Counted from the stretch's first letter, positions 9,357 to 18,638 are shown. The stretch is DNA of 64,000 nucleotides from Bog-473 sp963783245 (GCA_963783245.1 CAWAMS010000007.1:1-64000); one strand, 5' to 3'. Program-made: numbers and translations. The notes: generated by a model from the letters alone, not told the origin.

Positions 9357-9664
9357 CCAACGTTGGCCAACGCGAGCCCTTCTTTGAGCTCACTTATCCC
9401 GTCGCCCTCGACGGAGACACAGTTGACCTTGAGTGAGTTGCCAAGCACTCCCTTGACGGCTTCCCCGTCAGGGTGGTTTACCAGGATGATTATTCCAGCG
9501 CTTCCCTTTGGAATCGTTTCGCCCATCTTCGATGCCACTCCGCTGTCGATTCGCACTGCACGTTCGGACCATGACGGAATGCACTGGTCGCTAGCGGTGC
9601 GACCTGCCTTCCGGATTAGGACCCAAACGGAGCCCGGATCCCGAAGTCGTAGAATTGCCTCCAA
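9353..9664 (-). CDS. Short DUF1269-like protein or remnant
   Basis: A frame of up to 103 residues whose last 60 residues (from VASKMGETIPKG, through SAGIIILVNHPDGEAVKGVL, to SELKEGLALA) resemble the C-terminal end of DUF1269-type proteins. Those are usually about 150 residues, so the N-terminal half appears missing. The first 35 residues have no such likeness and the longest start is only a TTG; a GTG near 9556 would give 67 residues. Its stop overlaps the exchanger start (ATGA), which favours real translation, while its far end collides with the kinase start on the other strand. It may be a gene truncated when the kinase gene arrived. Confidence 0.4.
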   Translation of the reverse strand: MEAILRLRDPGSVWVLIRKAGRTASDQCIPSWSERAVRIDSGVASKMGETIPKGSAGIIILVNHPDGEAVKGVLGNSLKVNCVSVEGDGISELKEGLALANVG

Positions 9665-11367
9665 TGCAGGATCTCCGCTCTGACGACCCCAGGAGCATTG
9701 GTCCGTACCGCCTTGTCAGCAGAATCGGCGGGGGCGGGATGGGAGTTGTTTACCTGGCTGAGGATTCCAAACGGCGTCAGGTGGCATTGAAACTGGTCCG
9801 TTCGGAGCTCGCTGACGATCCGGCGTTCCGATCTCGATTCCGCCGAGAAGTGCAAACTGCCCGGCGGGTTGGCGGAATTTGCACGACACGCTATGTCGAT
9901 GCGGACGTGGAGTCAGACCGGCCCTACCTCGTCACCGAGTACGTCGAAGGAGGCAACCTGGCGGATTACGTCTCCGAGCACGGGCGCCTTGCCGAAAATC
10001 AGCTGATTGGACTGGCTGTAGGTTTGGCGGAAGCCGTTGTTGCGATCCATGCCTCTGGCATCATTCACCGCGACCTAAAGCCAACCAATGTGCTGATGGG
10101 GGCGTCCAGTCCTAAAGTCGTCGACTTCGGGATCTCTCATGCGCCAGAAAGCACCGCGCTTACCCAGACCGGCGTCGTGATCGGCACTCCCTCCTGGATG
10201 GCACCGGAGCAGGCGCAAGGACGGGAGGCGACTCCAGCGGTCGACATCTTCTCGTGGGGTGCAACCGTTGCCTTCGCTGCAACGGGCCGCTCGCCATTCG
10301 GAGAAGGGAGGCCAGAGGCTGTCCTATACCGCGTGGTTCACGAAGAACCGGATCTGGCCGGTGTCGACCGGCGTCTTCGCAGGCACGTAGCGAATGCACT
10401 CAATAAGGATCCGAGAACGCGCCCGTCTGCTGATCGGCTCTTTAGGGATGTGGTGAAGACAGCGATGGGCGGTCGTCGTTCCCCCGGTGGTTCTGTCGAG
10501 ATGACAACGCTGGTATTAGACAAGACATGGCGACATACCGCACGGGTTCCAGAAGTACAACGACACCCTGGTCGCCTTTTGGCCTGGGTTGCCGCCGCCG
10601 TGATACTGATCGCGGCAGTGGCCGCTGGCGTCCTCTATCGCGTGCAGGGCGATCAATCGCAGCCGCCTGACCGCTCGGCGACCGGGGCAGCCTCCCCATC
10701 GACCGATGCGGCACCGAATCCGACAGCGTCAACCACAGCAGATCTTCCCCTCAAGATTTGTCCTACCGCCTATGCGTTTTACCCTTCTCCAACACCTGCA
10801 TCACTACCCCACTTGATACAGGTGGTAGTGCCGAAGGTCTTGTCGAGCCAGCTCGCCGTCTATAGCGACCAACAGGGAGAAATGAAATTGGTCGCGCCGC
10901 TGGGCTGGATGTGCGCCGCGAACTACGTTGCGATTGGCGGAGGCGGGCTATCTGTTTATCCGACCGGAGAAGATCTGACGACTGCGGCAGCGATCGGTCC
11001 GTCCGATAAGCTCATACGCGGCAGTCAGACCTCGACATGTGTTGGCTGCACGGAGGGACAGGCTTGCCCTCTATTTGCGACCGCTGCGGCTGACAACGAG
11101 CGCGACTTTCAAATGACGTGTGAAGCACCGCCGTCGACCGAGTCACGGGTGTCGCTGAGCCCAGGAGTGGTTGGCTTTTTCGTTCCAGCGGGAACGACCG
11201 GAACCGGCGTATCAACAGCCAGCGATTTTCCGACGAATGGCGTCATGACTTACTACTCGGGGAATAGAAATGGGAGCTGGATTGATTCCTGCACGCTCCC
11301 AGCGCGCCAACAAGCGATCTGTACGGTGGCACTTGACCGCTTCGTTGACTGGTATGGAACCAAATAG
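9664..11367 (+). CDS. Transmembrane Ser/Thr protein kinase (PknB-like) with extracellular C-terminal domain
   Basis: A Hanks-type kinase of 567 residues. Seen: glycine loop IGGGGMGVVYLAE, ATP-binding Lys near 43 (VALKLV), HRDLKPTN with catalytic Asp near 137, DFG near 154, and GTPSWMAPEQ. A juxtamembrane linker leads to one membrane segment near 305-326. About 240 residues follow outside the cell, with paired cysteines (TCVGCTEGQACP, MTCEAP, DSCTLP, ICTVAL) but no PASTA repeats. I do not recognise the outer domain. The ATG at 9664 is preferred to an upstream TTG at 9655. The gene looks less G+C-rich than its neighbours, which may mean transfer. It has no obvious substrate gene next to it. Confidence 0.92.
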   Translation: MQDLRSDDPRSIGPYRLVSRIGGGGMGVVYLAEDSKRRQVALKLVRSELADDPAFRSRFRREVQTARRVGGICTTRYVDADVESDRPYLVTEYVEGGNLADYVSEHGRLAENQLIGLAVGLAEAVVAIHASGIIHRDLKPTNVLMGASSPKVVDFGISHAPESTALTQTGVVIGTPSWMAPEQAQGREATPAVDIFSWGATVAFAATGRSPFGEGRPEAVLYRVVHEEPDLAGVDRRLRRHVANALNKDPRTRPSADRLFRDVVKTAMGGRRSPGGSVEMTTLVLDKTWRHTARVPEVQRHPGRLLAWVAAAVILIAAVAAGVLYRVQGDQSQPPDRSATGAASPSTDAAPNPTASTTADLPLKICPTAYAFYPSPTPASLPHLIQVVVPKVLSSQLAVYSDQQGEMKLVAPLGWMCAANYVAIGGGGLSVYPTGEDLTTAAAIGPSDKLIRGSQTSTCVGCTEGQACPLFATAAADNERDFQMTCEAPPSTESRVSLSPGVVGFFVPAGTTGTGVSTASDFPTNGVMTYYSGNRNGSWIDSCTLPARQQAICTVALDRFVDWYGTK

Positions 11368-11484
11368 CCGTGAGGTTTCGCATTCACGAACCCTCCCCCG
11401 GGTGTCCAAGGCGCCCATGGTCTGGCGCTGATGCTGAGAAGATAGGGCGGTGCTGACCGCCGCGGACGAACTCTCCCGACGGAC

Positions 11485-12831
11485 GTGACGGACGTGATCA
11501 CGAACCCCACAGATGGGGGCCCTCACAGTCGTCCAGTGCGAGCCGTTGCGCTTGTCCTCGCCTGGGCTACTCTCACCGGGCTCCTGGTCGCGGCCGGTGT
11601 GGGCGTGAAGCACTCCGGTTCGGTCAATGCATTCGACCGCCACGTGACCTCGGTTGTGGTTGCTCACCGGACCCCGGTCCTCAACACTGTCATGAAGGTG
11701 GTGTCCTGGCTCGGCTCATGGGTCGCGCTCGTGGCCACCGGGATCCTCTTGATCGTCTTGGTCCTCCGCCGGCGCCTCCCAATAGCTGTCCTGGTTCTTG
11801 CCATCATCGCCTGGGTGGGGGAGAACGGCGGCGTCACACTGACAAAACACATAGTCGAGCGCCCCCGCCCCCCGCTGGATCTCCGGCTGGTCTCGGCACA
11901 CGGCTGGTCGTGGCCATCGGGCCACACCGCCGTCGCCCTCCTCGTGTTCACCATATTGGCCCTCGTGGTGGGAGCTATGGCTCCAAAACCGCTGTACCGG
12001 GCGCTGGCGTGGGTGCTGGCGGCGTTGGCCGTGGTGGCAATGGCCTTCTCACGGGTTGAGTTGGGTGTGCATTGGACCACCGACGTCATTGCAAGCATGG
12101 TGTTCGTCAGCGCGTGGCTGATCGTTGTCCTGGCATTGTTCGCTCACGACGTCCGTCCGAAGCGCGCTCGACGTCGATGCTACCGAAGTGACGTGATGTG
12201 GGGTGGTCCGTTACGGCTTGCTAACCCAGCGGCCGGCGCGCAGAGCGTCGCCCAAGGTGGCCACGTCTCCGTGACGTCGGCGGATCGTGTCGGCGATCAC
12301 TCCTGTCCAGCCGGTCTGGTGGGAGGCTCCCAGTCCGGCGCCGTTGTCGCCGTGGAAGTACTCGTTGAAAACCAGGTTGTCCTTCCAGGCGGGGTCGGTC
12401 TGGAGTCTTTCGACACCGCCGAAGCAGGGCCGGCGGCCGTCTGTGCCGACGAGGAAGATCGAGACCATGCGCTGGCGGAGGTCCTGGGCGATCTGGCCGA
12501 GCGACAGTTTCTGTCCCGACCCGCTGGGGTACTCGATCTGGAGCTCCTCGCCGAAGAAACGGTAGTAGCGCTCCAGCGACTCGAGCACCAGGTAATTGAG
12601 CGGGAACCACAGGGGCCCTCGCCAGTTGGAGTTCCCGCCGAACATGTCGGTGGTCGACTCGGCCGGCTCGTAGTCGATGGTGGCCCGAATGCCCTCGACG
12701 TCGAGCTCGTAGGGATGATCGCGGTGGTAGGCCGAAATGGCTCGCAGACCGTAGGGAGACAGGAACTCGGCCTCGTCGAAAAGCTTGGTGAAGATCCTCT
12801 CCAGTCGGTCGACTCCCACCACTCCGAGTAG
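11485..12831 (+). CDS. PAP2-family membrane phosphatase with an abnormal read-through C-terminus
   Basis: The first 235 residues (to about 12190) form a complete PAP2 phosphatase: about six membrane segments and the three motifs KHIVERPRPP, SWPSGHTAV and SRVELGVHWTTD with its catalytic His residues. Such enzymes remove phosphate from lipid phosphates or undecaprenyl diphosphate. After RRRCYRSD the frame does not stop but runs another 210 codons through the antisense of the glucosidase gene, giving an acid-rich sequence unlike any membrane protein. The adjacent frame has a TGA near 12187, so a lost base or lost stop near 12150-12185 is the likely cause, and the real gene probably ends there. 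Start GTG at 11485. Confidence 0.7.
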   Translation: MTDVITNPTDGGPHSRPVRAVALVLAWATLTGLLVAAGVGVKHSGSVNAFDRHVTSVVVAHRTPVLNTVMKVVSWLGSWVALVATGILLIVLVLRRRLPIAVLVLAIIAWVGENGGVTLTKHIVERPRPPLDLRLVSAHGWSWPSGHTAVALLVFTILALVVGAMAPKPLYRALAWVLAALAVVAMAFSRVELGVHWTTDVIASMVFVSAWLIVVLALFAHDVRPKRARRRCYRSDVMWGGPLRLANPAAGAQSVAQGGHVSVTSADRVGDHSCPAGLVGGSQSGAVVAVEVLVENQVVLPGGVGLESFDTAEAGPAAVCADEEDRDHALAEVLGDLAERQFLSRPAGVLDLELLAEETVVALQRLEHQVIEREPQGPSPVGVPAEHVGGRLGRLVVDGGPNALDVELVGMIAVVGRNGSQTVGRQELGLVEKLGEDPLQSVDSHHSE

Positions 12832-14922
12832 CAGCCTCCGGCTGCCTGGTTCGCCCTTCAACAGACCGGCGTCCGCCAGCTTCTCTGGGCTCTCGAGGCC
12901 TTGGCGCTGCAGCAGGCGGGGGAAGCGCTTGGCGACGCTCATGCCGAGGCCGAGCAGCTCCTCCTCGACCACAGCGGCCGCCAGAGCGGGGATGACCCCG
13001 ACCATGGAGCGGACCTTCACCGCCACCTGGGACCCGTCGGGAGTGACCAACCGGTCGTAGAAGAGTCCGTCGGTGTCGTCCCACAGGCCCTGGGTGTCCA
13101 TCGCCTCGCTGATGGCTGCGAAGTGCTCCACGAACTTGAGCACCAGATCGAGCCCGGGACGTTGGCCGCTCCGGTTCAAGATCGCCGCCATGGCGGTCAT
13201 CGCCAAGGCGTACGAAGCCATCCACCCGGTGGCGTCGGACTGCTCCAGCGTGCCGCCGACCGGGAGGTGGGAGCGGTCGATCGGCCCGATGTTGTCCAAC
13301 CCCAAGAAGCCGCCCTCGAAAAGGTTGTTGCCCTCTTTGTCCTCGAGGTTGACCCACCATGTGAAGTTGACGAGGAGCTTGTCAAAGACGCGGCTGAGAA
13401 ACTCGATATCACGACCACCGTCGATGGCGAAGACCTCGAGAGCGGCCCAGGCCTGCACGGGAGGATTGACATCCCCGAAATCCCACTCGTAGGCGGGCAG
13501 GGCCCCGTTGGGATGCTGGAACCACTCGCGGCACAAAAGGATCAGCTGGTACTTGGCGAACGCCGGATCCACGTGTGCGAGGGCCACGCAGTGAAAGGCC
13601 AGATCCCATGCGGCGAACCACGGATACTCCCACTTGTCCGGCATCGACATGATGTCGAAGGCGTCGAAGTCGCGCCACCGGGCGTTGCGGCCCGAGAGTC
13701 GCGAGGCGGGCGGTGGAGGTTGCGTAGGGTCTCCCGCCAGCCAACGAGACACGTCGTAGTAGTACAGCTGCTTGCTCCAAAGCATCCCGGCGAAGGCCTG
13801 ACGCATCACCATCGCCTCGTCGGCCGAAGCCGCCTTCGGGGTCAGTTCGGCATAGAACTGGTCGGCCTCTGCCCGGCGCTCCGCCATGACTTTGTCGAAG
13901 GAGCTCCCCAACCGGGCCGACGTCGCCCTGGGAGTGGCCTCCCGGGGGCGCAGTCGCAGGCGTAGCTCGACGGTCGCTCCCGGGTCCACTGGCACCTGAT
14001 ACCAAAACGCGCACTTCGTGCCCCGGCCCTCGGGGTTGACAGTTGCGGCGCCGCCAACGACGTGGTCGTTGATCCCGTCCTTCGGGTAGGGCGGGCTCGA
14101 GGACACACCGTAGAGCCGGCCATGGTTGGTCTCGTTCTCACAGAACAACAGTGTCGGTGAGGTCCCTCCCGCAACAGGACCGCCCAAAAGTTCGAGATCG
14201 CCGAGGAATGGGTGCTGAATGTCGACCGCCGCTTCCCCGGACGCGGCCAACACCGGCTTCGGCTCGTTGAGTTCCCACGACCAGGTGTTGCGGAACCAGG
14301 CCGTCGGCAGGACATGAAGAGTGTCAGCTTCGGGACCGGCGTTGGTGACCTGGATCGACATCAAAAGGTCGTGAGGATCGCCTTTGGCGTAGTGCACCTC
14401 CACGATCCAATAGCGGTCCCCGTCAAACGCACCAGTATCGAGCAACTCATACTCCGGATCCAACTTGGTCCGTCGTCCGTTTTCCTGTCGGAGATCCTCA
14501 TAGGGGTAGGCACCCTGCGGGTAGTGGTAGCGCCACCGATTCCAGGCGTGACTAGGGAGGGCATCGAGGTACCACCAGTACTCCTTGACATCCTCGCCGT
14601 GGTTCGCCTCGGCCCCCGTGAGCCCGAAGGCGCGCTCTTTCAGGATCGGATCACGGCCATTCCACAACGCCAGACCCAGGCACAGACGCTGCTCAATATC
14701 GCAGAAGCCCGCGAGCCCGTCCTCACCCCAACGGTAGGCCTGTGACCGGGCCCGATCATGAGGCAGATAATCCCAGGCTTCGCCGTCGGCAGAATAATCT
14801 TCGCGAACCGTTCCCCACTGCCGCTCGCTGACATATGGCCCCCATAAGTACCAGTCACTGGCCTGACGGAGCCCGTTCTCGAGGCCACCGAAACTGCTTA
14901 CCCGCTCCGACTCGACACCCAT
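12211..14922 (-). CDS. MGH1-type / GH63-related glucosidase, large cytosolic
   Basis: About 903 residues. The N-terminal region (GQRxxGT-like segment YVSERQWGTVREDYSADG, then HDRARSQAYRWGEDG) and the C-terminal alpha/alpha barrel segments (WDLAFHCVALAHVDP, MFGGNSNWRGPLWFPLNYL) match the bacterial glucosidase family annotated as GH63 C-terminal or MGH1-like. No signal peptide is seen, so action on cytoplasmic glucosides such as glucosylglycerate or storage-type oligosaccharides is likely, but the substrate is not shown. The ATG at 14922 follows AAAGGTGG and is preferred to a longer frame starting at 14973. It converges on the PAP2 gene. Confidence 0.87.
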   Translation of the reverse strand: MGVESERVSSFGGLENGLRQASDWYLWGPYVSERQWGTVREDYSADGEAWDYLPHDRARSQAYRWGEDGLAGFCDIEQRLCLGLALWNGRDPILKERAFGLTGAEANHGEDVKEYWWYLDALPSHAWNRWRYHYPQGAYPYEDLRQENGRRTKLDPEYELLDTGAFDGDRYWIVEVHYAKGDPHDLLMSIQVTNAGPEADTLHVLPTAWFRNTWSWELNEPKPVLAASGEAAVDIQHPFLGDLELLGGPVAGGTSPTLLFCENETNHGRLYGVSSSPPYPKDGINDHVVGGAATVNPEGRGTKCAFWYQVPVDPGATVELRLRLRPREATPRATSARLGSSFDKVMAERRAEADQFYAELTPKAASADEAMVMRQAFAGMLWSKQLYYYDVSRWLAGDPTQPPPPASRLSGRNARWRDFDAFDIMSMPDKWEYPWFAAWDLAFHCVALAHVDPAFAKYQLILLCREWFQHPNGALPAYEWDFGDVNPPVQAWAALEVFAIDGGRDIEFLSRVFDKLLVNFTWWVNLEDKEGNNLFEGGFLGLDNIGPIDRSHLPVGGTLEQSDATGWMASYALAMTAMAAILNRSGQRPGLDLVLKFVEHFAAISEAMDTQGLWDDTDGLFYDRLVTPDGSQVAVKVRSMVGVIPALAAAVVEEELLGLGMSVAKRFPRLLQRQGLESPEKLADAGLLKGEPGSRRLLLGVVGVDRLERIFTKLFDEAEFLSPYGLRAISAYHRDHPYELDVEGIRATIDYEPAESTTDMFGGNSNWRGPLWFPLNYLVLESLERYYRFFGEELQIEYPSGSGQKLSLGQIAQDLRQRMVSIFLVGTDGRRPCFGGVERLQTDPAWKDNLVFNEYFHGDNGAGLGASHQTGWTGVIADTIRRRHGDVATLGDALRAGRWVSKP

Positions 14923-15314
14923 GGCGCATCCACCTTTCCAGTCGTCACTTGGTGGTCCGATCGATCTTTGCAAACTTCTCCGGCGCTGTCAGATGGCCGA
15001 CCGCTCTGCAGGGCCCATTTCTCTGCGGTTCATGTTCAGATCACATCCCGTTCACCAGAAGGATCCTTCCGGACGAAGCGGCGGCGACGATTGGGTGACC
15101 AGTGCGCGAACAAAGCGAAACCGCAAGATGCGAGGCGGCGGGGTGCCTGCTACCGTCGCCTCGTCGTCACCCCTTGAGTGTCGGCTCGAGGTCCCCCGGC
15201 GGTTGTGTGAGCGCCGGGGGACTTCATGTTTGACGCCCCGGATCGTCAGCGGTCACAGTCCGGGGCATCCATCGCCGTCCCAGAGGGGTGGGTCGGGCGA
15301 CAGGTACAAAGGAG
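14923..15314. other. Intergenic region between permease end and glucosidase start
   Basis: About 390 bases with no credible gene; the short frames here lack initiation signals. It contains the strong hairpin at 15191-15222 and, nearer the glucosidase, presumably that gene's promoter. I see no tRNA or riboswitch. Confidence 0.5.
15191..15222 (-). terminator. Perfect 11-bp stem hairpin downstream of the permease
   Basis: GTCCCCCGGCG and CGCCGGGGGAC are exact inverted repeats around a 10-base loop, about 93 nt downstream of the permease stop. The very stable G+C stem and the position suggest transcription termination. There is no good T-run on the minus strand, so it may act with Rho or as a transcript-end stabiliser. 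Confidence 0.55.
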
Positions 15315-16814
15315 TCAGAGTTCCGGTGTCGGCGCGCGGCCAGCTATTTTCCACTCCGGCTTGCGAAGCCGATGCATGAAGAAAGGCGGGACGACCCCGA
15401 TCAGGAGTATCCCTCCCAGGACGAGGAGGGCGTACTCCGTCCGGTTGGAGTGGCCGAACTGCGACGGCTCGATGAAACCCATACCTAAAGCTGTCGCCGA
15501 AGACACGGCACCGACGCCGCAGAGGAGGCGGAGGGCCGGTGCGCGGTAACCCCGGGACTGGTCGGGCTGCGTACGGCGCAACCTGACCGCTGCGATGAAC
15601 ATCAGCACGTACATGATGAGGTACACCTGCGTAGCCATCACGGCGAAGATCCAGTAATCACGCGAGACATCGGGTATGAACGCGTAGAGCAACGCGATGA
15701 CGGTGATCACGATCGCCTGTCCTGTCAGGATGCGTATCTCGATGCCCCTGCGGTTCACCTTCTGAAAAAACGGGGGGAGAAATCCCTGTTCGCGCCCGAT
15801 CCTGAGCAGCCCCTCGGATGGGCCGTCGAGCCAGGCCAGCATTCCCGCAAGGGCTCCGATGGCAAGGGCGATCGCAGCCAGCGGTACGGCGAACTTGATG
15901 CCGAAGTGCGTAAAGAGACTGTTGAAGGCCTGCATCACCCCTGCTGTGAAGCTGATCTTCTTCGCCGGTATCACCCAAGCAATCGCCAGCGTGGGGAGGA
16001 TGAAGATGGCGAGAACGAGTGCCATGGCGAGGAAGATGGACCTTGGGAATTCCCGGGCTGGGTTCCGGAGATCGTCAACGTGGACGGCGTTGACCTCGAT
16101 GCCGGCATACGTGAAGAAGCTGTTGACCACCAGGACCACACTGGCAATACCCGTCCAGGCAGGCAGGAGGTGGTGCGTACTTATCGGAGCAGCAGAATGG
16201 TGTCCCTCCAGCAGATACGAGGCGCCGAGAACGACGAGGATCGCCCCAGGGATCAGCGTACCGATCAGGGTCCCACTCGAAGAGAGCTTTGCCACCAGTC
16301 CGGCTCCGCGCGAAGAGATGAACACACCACCCCAGAAAAGAACGATGATGACGGCGGCGTTGTAGACCCCGTTGGCAGCCAGGCTCGGGTCGATGACATA
16401 CGCAAGCGTTCCGGCGACATAGGCGAGCAGAGCGGGGTAATAGAAGATCGTCTGCGCAAACTCGCACCAGACGGCCAGCAGTCCCATCGGGGCAGACACA
16501 CCTTCTCGCACCCAGTTGTACACGCCTCCCTGCCAGCCCGACGCCAACTCCGCGGCGACCAGTGCAACGGGCACAAGGAACACAAATGCGGGGAAGACGT
16601 ACAGGAACACGGAGGCGAGACCGAAGACCGATGTGGCCGGTGCAGATCCCAGATAGCCGACGGATCCCACCGTCATCATCGCCAACACCGTCCAGGAGAG
16701 GTACCGCCGAGGGGGACCCTCGACCGTCTGGAGGGCCAACGCCGTCGGTCCGTGGCTGGGGACGACTCCCTCAGCGACCGTTGGCCGCGGCTGACGGCGT
16801 CTTCGTACCCACAT
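15315..16814 (-). CDS. APC-superfamily amino-acid permease, glutamate/GABA-antiporter-like
   Basis: A 499-residue integral membrane protein with about twelve hydrophobic segments. The unwound TM1 region is seen as MTVGSVGYLGSAPATSVFGL. The segment TYAGIEVNAVHVDDLRNPAREFPRS is a conserved loop of APC transporters, and the C-terminal half has WLDGPSEGLLRIGREQGFLPP, as in the GadC/YjeM-type subgroup. Substrate specificity is not readable. An AGGTGGG precedes the ATG by about 10 nt. The protein begins with about 35 polar residues before the first membrane span. It appears to be a single-gene unit bounded by the hairpin at 15191-15222. Confidence 0.88.
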   Translation of the reverse strand: MWVRRRRQPRPTVAEGVVPSHGPTALALQTVEGPPRRYLSWTVLAMMTVGSVGYLGSAPATSVFGLASVFLYVFPAFVFLVPVALVAAELASGWQGGVYNWVREGVSAPMGLLAVWCEFAQTIFYYPALLAYVAGTLAYVIDPSLAANGVYNAAVIIVLFWGGVFISSRGAGLVAKLSSSGTLIGTLIPGAILVVLGASYLLEGHHSAAPISTHHLLPAWTGIASVVLVVNSFFTYAGIEVNAVHVDDLRNPAREFPRSIFLAMALVLAIFILPTLAIAWVIPAKKISFTAGVMQAFNSLFTHFGIKFAVPLAAIALAIGALAGMLAWLDGPSEGLLRIGREQGFLPPFFQKVNRRGIEIRILTGQAIVITVIALLYAFIPDVSRDYWIFAVMATQVYLIMYVLMFIAAVRLRRTQPDQSRGYRAPALRLLCGVGAVSSATALGMGFIEPSQFGHSNRTEYALLVLGGILLIGVVPPFFMHRLRKPEWKIAGRAPTPEL

Positions 16815-16882
16815 GGACTACGGACCCACCTCTTCTCCTCCGCCGGTCGCTACGTTACGCAGTGCGTGTTACCCTCCCGGTT

Positions 16883-18427
16883 TCAGCCGGGATCCGCGGC
16901 CGACTTCACATCGGCTCCGCCTTCCTCGGAGATGCGAGCTCCGAAGCGAACCAGTGTTGGATGGGGTGAGAACTTGCCGGCGATAAGGGCCTCGCCTAGT
17001 CGGAAATGGCGCGCCTCATTGAAGATGCTCGGTGGCACGAACGAGAACGACTCGGTCAGATGCGCCAAGTCCGCCGCGGAATTCATTCGCATGAGAACCA
17101 AGTTGTCGCATTGGGAAAGCACGTTGTCGTGAACCTTCTGGGGCCGTTGCGTTGACACCAGCAGATGCAGTCCGAATTTCCTCCCTTCGGCCGCGATCTG
17201 CATCGCGTGACGGGTTGCAAGGGCAACCATGCCGGACTCGGGGTTCTGCGGGCAAACGTTATGCGCCTCGTCGATGACAATCAGGACGGGCCGCCGATCG
17301 CGTCGGTGGCGCCACAGCGTTTCGAGTACTGATTCGGCGATCACAGCCTGCTCCTCGGGAGTGTCGAGTGAACCGAGGTCAACGACCAGACAACGCCAGT
17401 CATCGTGGAGGAGGCGCCCGTGGAGTGATCCGCCGGCACCTCTCTCCCAGATGCCCCAGTCGAGCACTCCGAGATTCGCAGCACGCAAACCCAACTGGCG
17501 TGCTCCTGGGAGCTCTGAGGAGAGCAGCTCGCTCATGCCTCCGATCAAAGGCCGACCCGCTTCGTCGCGCTCGAGCAGCTCATCAAGTGCGGCGTACTCT
17601 TCGCGATCGTGGACAGGGTCGAGTTGAAGCATCGCAGCGCGAGCGGCGGGACTCAACTCCGACACCCTGATCCGCAGTGGTCGACAGCCCTCTGACTGGG
17701 AGCCGAGGATCTCGATGCTGGACGCGACCTGCCGGTAGGCCTCGGCTATCGGATCGTTCGAATCTTCGCGCACTGTCCCCAAGCGGACAAAGTCCGAGTT
17801 CGGATCGAGCACCAGTACGCGGAGCTCACTCTCCACCAATAAGTGCTCCAGGATGACGCCCAGCGAGTAGGTCTTACCTGAACCGGACTGGCCGCAAAGG
17901 AACGTGTGGCGGTCGAAACCTCGGGGATCGATGAGTGCCGGCACACCACTGAGGTTGGCGAATCGACCCACCTCGAGGGCGGCGCCGTTCGACCAGGACG
18001 CCTCCTGCCAATTGTTGACCTGGATCGCCGTGGCCGGAGCCAGCAGGACGTCGTGAAACGGTCGCCCATCGCCGAGAACGGACCCGGTCCCCACGGCTGC
18101 GGCTACTCGGTGTTCTGTCAGGAGCTCAGCACCCGGGGAGGATGCGTTCAGGTTGACCTCGATCAGACCGACTTCGAGGGTCAGAATCTGGCCGAGCCAA
18201 TGCTCGTCCCCCCCGACCTGGACAACGTAACCACCGAGCTGGAATGGCAGGTCGTCCAGAGAGGCGTAAAACGAAAAGGTCCGACCGTCGACCGAGGTGG
18301 CACGGGGGAGCACGGATCTGCTGTCGTGGGTTCTCTCGGCACTGGTGTCTGGGCTGACGGCGGGCATTCTGCGAAAGTAGCCGGGCGTGGCTCGCACGGT
18401 CCAGCGATACATCGGTCCTCTTGACAC
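16883..18427 (-). CDS. HerA-like ATPase (HAS-barrel plus FtsK/HerA motor)
   Basis: A 514-residue P-loop ATPase. The N-terminal region (GGYVVQVGGDEHWLGQI, residues 65-81) resembles the HAS barrel of HerA. The motor has Walker A GQSGSGKT at 179-186, Walker B VLIVIDEAHN near 383-392 and STQRPQKV following, with an Arg-rich end. HerA proteins are hexameric DNA translocases that usually work with a nuclease (NurA) or, in defence islands, with Sir2- or DUF4297-type effectors. No partner nuclease is seen next to it. The GTG at 18427 has GAGGGG six bases upstream. Its closest neighbours are the CMD-family gene upstream and the permease downstream. Confidence 0.85.
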   Translation of the reverse strand: MSRGPMYRWTVRATPGYFRRMPAVSPDTSAERTHDSRSVLPRATSVDGRTFSFYASLDDLPFQLGGYVVQVGGDEHWLGQILTLEVGLIEVNLNASSPGAELLTEHRVAAAVGTGSVLGDGRPFHDVLLAPATAIQVNNWQEASWSNGAALEVGRFANLSGVPALIDPRGFDRHTFLCGQSGSGKTYSLGVILEHLLVESELRVLVLDPNSDFVRLGTVREDSNDPIAEAYRQVASSIEILGSQSEGCRPLRIRVSELSPAARAAMLQLDPVHDREEYAALDELLERDEAGRPLIGGMSELLSSELPGARQLGLRAANLGVLDWGIWERGAGGSLHGRLLHDDWRCLVVDLGSLDTPEEQAVIAESVLETLWRHRRDRRPVLIVIDEAHNVCPQNPESGMVALATRHAMQIAAEGRKFGLHLLVSTQRPQKVHDNVLSQCDNLVLMRMNSAADLAHLTESFSFVPPSIFNEARHFRLGEALIAGKFSPHPTLVRFGARISEEGGADVKSAADPG

Positions 18428-18638
18428 GTCGTACCCCTCGCTCGCGTACTCGACGCGATGAGTTCACGCTTCGTTCATTTCGGCGGAATACCGTCGACTG
18501 CTGTGGGGGTACGGCCTCCTGGTGCTGCCCGCGCCACCCCAGAAGGCGCCGTTCTGAAGCACCTCATCGATTCCGAAGTGGCACGCGGACTTTCACTTGG
18601 GTCCTGATCGACGAGAGCCGACTCGGAGTTAGTTCACG

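Noticed and set aside
15101..15190. Possible RNA gene before the hairpin at 15191
   Set aside because: No tRNA, riboswitch or other RNA pattern could be traced.
16877..16892. Short hairpin CCCGG-TTTCAG-CCGGG at the HerA stop
   Set aside because: Five-base stem overlapping the coding end; too weak to call a terminator.
16883..18427. HerA-like gene as part of a defence island
   Set aside because: No nuclease, Sir2, toxin or restriction gene lies nearby, so the claim cannot be supported.
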